Source of the DNA: an uncultured Pseudomonadota bacterium
GTDB taxonomy: Bacteria > Desulfobacterota_B > Binatia > UBA9968
Assembly (NCBI GenBank): GCA_946478635.1
Contig: CAMLCX010000047.1
Coordinates: 1-16,203, forward strand
Length of the DNA stretch: 16,203 nucleotides
Reading direction: 5' to 3'
The notes below the pieces were generated by a model. That model was not told where the DNA came from. It ran no database searches and saw nothing but the letters and a program-made list of their open reading frames with translations. This document shows positions 15,101 through 16,203 of the stretch, one piece after another (the stretch's first letter is position 1; each line of letters begins with the position of its first letter). The translations under genes and the position numbers were made by a program.

Positions 15101-15722
15101 CGCGAATCGAATCCAAACGGTCGCCGTCGAACTCCAAGCGCAAGGGCCGGCCGTAACCGGGCGAGAAAAGATCGACAATGCCGCCGCGCAAACTAAAATC
15201 GCCGCGCTCTTCGACCAGGGGCACGTTCTGAAACCCCCACTGAACCAAGTGTTCCAGCAGCAAGTCGCGCGCCAAGTCCTGTCCCGCGACCAAATACAAG
15301 TAGGATCGACTGAGCGATTCCTTGGGGATCACTCGCTGCATCAGCGCGGCGGGCGTCGCAACCACAATCGGCGCGGATTCTTCGACAAACTTGTAAAGCG
15401 CTTCCAAGCGGCCGGCGATGTTCTCGGGATGCGGCGACAGGTTTTCAAACGGCAGCACTTCCCAGGAGGGAAACAGATGCAAGCGGCTGCCAAACGGCGC
15501 CGTCTCCGCCTCGGCGCCAAGAAAAAAACTCAGATCATCGAAAAGATTTTCGGCTTCGCGCGCTCCCGGCGCGACAATCAGAATCGGCCGCTGCAGCCGC
15601 TCGGTAATTAAGGAAATCACAAAGGCGCGCGCGCCGCCTTGCACGCCTTGAATGCGTTTAGGGCCGCGCCATTTTCCTTGTAGAAAATTTGCGAGGCGAT
15701 CCGCCAGGACGATGGTGCTCAT
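12174..15722 (-). CDS. mfd: Transcription-repair coupling factor Mfd
   Basis: A 1182-aa ATP-dependent translocase that removes RNA polymerase stalled at DNA lesions and recruits UvrA, normal length for Mfd. Domains in order: UvrB-homology module (about 20-350) with FPSWEVLPFE and the RGDFSLRGGIVDLF segment; linker D3; the CarD-like RNAP-interaction domain (about 495-560) with GDYV-type DDYVVHLDHGIGVYRGL; and the RecG-like superfamily 2 helicase core with Walker A GDVGYGKTEVA (657-667), DEEH box (758-761), SLTATPIPRT (782-791) and QLRGRVGRS (927-935). Last comes the C-terminal TRCF domain D7 (about 1025-1130), which in E. coli masks the UvrA-binding site. ATG 15722 is chosen because its N-terminus is family-like and it forms an ATGA overlap with the DUF309 stop; the frame extends 35 codons upstream into that gene without Mfd-like sequence. 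Translational coupling is likely because no good Shine-Dalgarno precedes the start. Confidence 0.98.
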   Translation of the reverse strand: MSTIVLADRLANFLQGKWRGPKRIQGVQGGARAFVISLITERLQRPILIVAPGAREAENLFDDLSFFLGAEAETAPFGSRLHLFPSWEVLPFENLSPHPENIAGRLEALYKFVEESAPIVVATPAALMQRVIPKESLSRSYLYLVAGQDLARDLLLEHLVQWGFQNVPLVEERGDFSLRGGIVDLFSPGYGRPLRLEFDGDRLDSIREFNPSTQRTERVQEEMLLLPMKDFSLRGTALDEALRRLDQRAIELEVDRREKNHLLESLRAGIPYPGMEFLVPYFSPGLVPIFSYLPDQTLIWLDGADRVEAEAERFGRVAWERHQHAREEHRLVAPVEDLYLNEHQWRAALEPFSVVQGESLTVMAASGQAQASTLDVESYLTADLRQETALHGKDASLAPLVERLRAWHAERVVFVAPTRGDAARLGELLGHYDLHVPLIDGPVRELLMRADFHRAIVCGQLNQSFRLPEARLVLVTFDEIFGTRKRQPASAGKNYPSHFLTSLSELKQDDYVVHLDHGIGVYRGLKFMKVADVEGEFLHLEYSGGDRMYLPVDRINMVQKYIGGDGAAPVLDRLGGTAWEKVKAKARKSILAMAEELVQLYALREARAGTAFAAPDNMYKEFEAAFEFEETPDQQRAIDDTLAGMQGKRPMDRLVCGDVGYGKTEVAMRAAFLAVEGGKQVAVLAPTTILSQQHLHTFRHRFRHHPVRIEMVSRFLTAREVSQILEETAKGKVDIVIGTHRLLQKDVEFKDLGLVIIDEEHRFGVVHKERLKKMRQLVDVLSLTATPIPRTLHMSLVGIRDLSIIETPPVDRLAIQTYVTRYDERLIRDAILRELERGGQVFFLHNRVETIERLALKLADLVPEAKMAVAHGQMRPRELEKVMVEFFENKTQVLVCSAIIESGLDFPNANTIIINRADQFGLAQLYQLRGRVGRSHRHAYAYLLIPGEKAITPDAEKRLRALQEIDGLGGGFKLALHDLEIRGAGNLLGAQQSGQITAVGFELYTEMMENAVKELKGEAVLPEVEPEIRLGIAAYFPDNYIPDANQRLYFYKRLASLRNAAELEELKEEIKDRFGAYSDVVENLFLVMNLRRILKEYLVQQISFSDGKVFLLFHPESPVQVEKLLELIHKQKNRFRLAPDGRLSFAPKDLEWSALMDEVEGLLRTVGETVAVQHFSPLELHP

Positions 15723-16087
15723 GAGAAAAAACCAAAGCGTTGCATGTTGATTTTCGGAATGCTCGCCGCGCTCGGCTTGGCGTCGGCCTTTTCCGCGGCC
15801 TTGGCCCAAGCTTCGGCCGCCTGGCAAAGATCTTTCACTCTGATTTGCAGAAATGCCGGCTGGTAGTTTTCTAGGCGGATGAGCGCCTGATAGATCAGCC
15901 GCACCGAGCCTTTGACCTCGCCGAAATCACAGAACAGCCGAAAGGCGGCGGCAAGTCCGATCAAGCCTTCGAGAATGGCCTTGTTCTCCGGCTCCGTCTC
16001 TCGATAGAAATCTTCCCAAACTTCATGGCACTGGAAGAACTTGCTTTGGTTGAATAGTTCAATGCCCTCGCGCAGCCGTGCATCCAT
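15719..16087 (-). CDS. DUF309 family protein
   Basis: A small helical protein of 122 aa from ATG 16087. It matches the DUF309 pattern: REGIELFNQSKFFQCHEVWEDFYR with the HEVWE motif, then a helix EGLIGLAAAFRLF and a second helical repeat GSVRLIYQALIRLENY. Family function is unknown; the conserved His and Glu suggest a metal or ligand site, but this is inference. The frame opens five codons earlier at TTG 16102, which has GGAGAAG 9 bases upstream, so that start is a serious alternative. The C-terminal tail (KADAKPSAASIPKINMQRFGFFS) lies outside the domain. The stop TGA overlaps the mfd ATG, making the two genes translationally coupled. Confidence 0.88.
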   Translation of the reverse strand: MDARLREGIELFNQSKFFQCHEVWEDFYRETEPENKAILEGLIGLAAAFRLFCDFGEVKGSVRLIYQALIRLENYQPAFLQIRVKDLCQAAEAWAKAAEKADAKPSAASIPKINMQRFGFFS

Positions 16088-16149
16088 GACGTTTACGCTC
16101 AACGCTAACAGCTTCTCCGGAGGGCCTCAAGATTGGCGGAACGGAGCGA

Positions 16150-16203
16150 TTAGTTTTCGAGCCAGAGCCGTTTGTCGTAGTTGGCCACGGACTCAACCGA
16201 GGC
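16150..16203 (-). CDS. C-terminal end of an unrecognised protein
   Basis: An open frame enters at the right edge and stops at TAA 16150-16152, giving the 17-residue end ASVESVANYDKRLWLEN. This is too short to identify. It is the same strand as all other genes and ends 62 bases before the DUF309 ATG (47 before the TTG), so it may belong to the same transcription unit. Coding status rests only on an open edge frame and plausible composition. Confidence 0.35.
   Translation of the reverse strand, partial: ASVESVANYDKRLWLEN

Noticed and set aside
15723..15827. 35-codon N-terminal extension of Mfd
   Set aside because: It lies within the DUF309 gene and is unlike Mfd; ATG 15722 makes the ATGA overlap.
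1..16203. Mobile element, CRISPR array, tRNA/rRNA or defence system
   Set aside because: No transposase, repeat-spacer pattern, inverted terminal repeats or RNA gene was seen; all the genes I could identify are core chromosomal functions.

Overview
The window is about 16.2 kb of moderately GC-rich bacterial chromosome. Every gene I can support lies on the minus strand, so transcription runs from the right end (16203) to the left end (1). The gene set is core metabolism and housekeeping. I see no insertion sequence, phage gene, CRISPR array, tRNA or rRNA. A SurA-type periplasmic chaperone and the start of an LpxL/HtrB-like lipid A acyltransferase indicate a Gram-negative, diderm organism. The combination of an IscS/IscA/SufB/NifS cluster, an Rrf2 regulator and a short UvrA would suit a deltaproteobacterial-grade or related uncultured lineage. 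That placement is an impression, not something the sequence proves.

Right part (16203 to 5784), in transcription order: the last 17 codons of an unrecognised gene; a DUF309 protein; mfd (transcription-repair coupling factor), joined to DUF309 by a 4-base ATGA overlap; a surA-like peptidyl-prolyl isomerase; pdxA (vitamin B6 synthesis); a phosphomannomutase/phosphoglucomutase whose GTG start overlaps the pdxA stop; and uvrA, 8 bases further on. The largest gap is about 100 bp (mfd to surA), so this may be one or two transcripts. Mfd and UvrA act together in transcription-coupled nucleotide excision repair. The UvrA is short (845 aa). It keeps the UvrB-binding region but lacks the usual roughly 100-residue insertion domain.

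Left part (5700 to 325): an Fe-S cluster assembly operon of iscS, an A-type carrier (iscA/erpA), sufB, a second NifS-type cysteine desulfurase, an Rrf2/IscR-like regulator with a three-cysteine motif, and a conserved-looking protein of unknown function. The 145-bp gap before iscS holds a good sigma70-like promoter whose spacer is filled by a palindrome resembling an IscR type 1 site. The likely logic is that the Rrf2 protein encoded near the end of the operon senses Fe-S status and represses its own operon. No IscU/NifU scaffold, SufC or SufD is present, so the operon mixes ISC and SUF parts and must rely on partners encoded elsewhere.

A perfect 12-bp hairpin (262-291) lies after the last gene of this operon and probably ends it. 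Beyond it, running off the left edge, is the N-terminus of an LpxL/HtrB-like acyltransferase.
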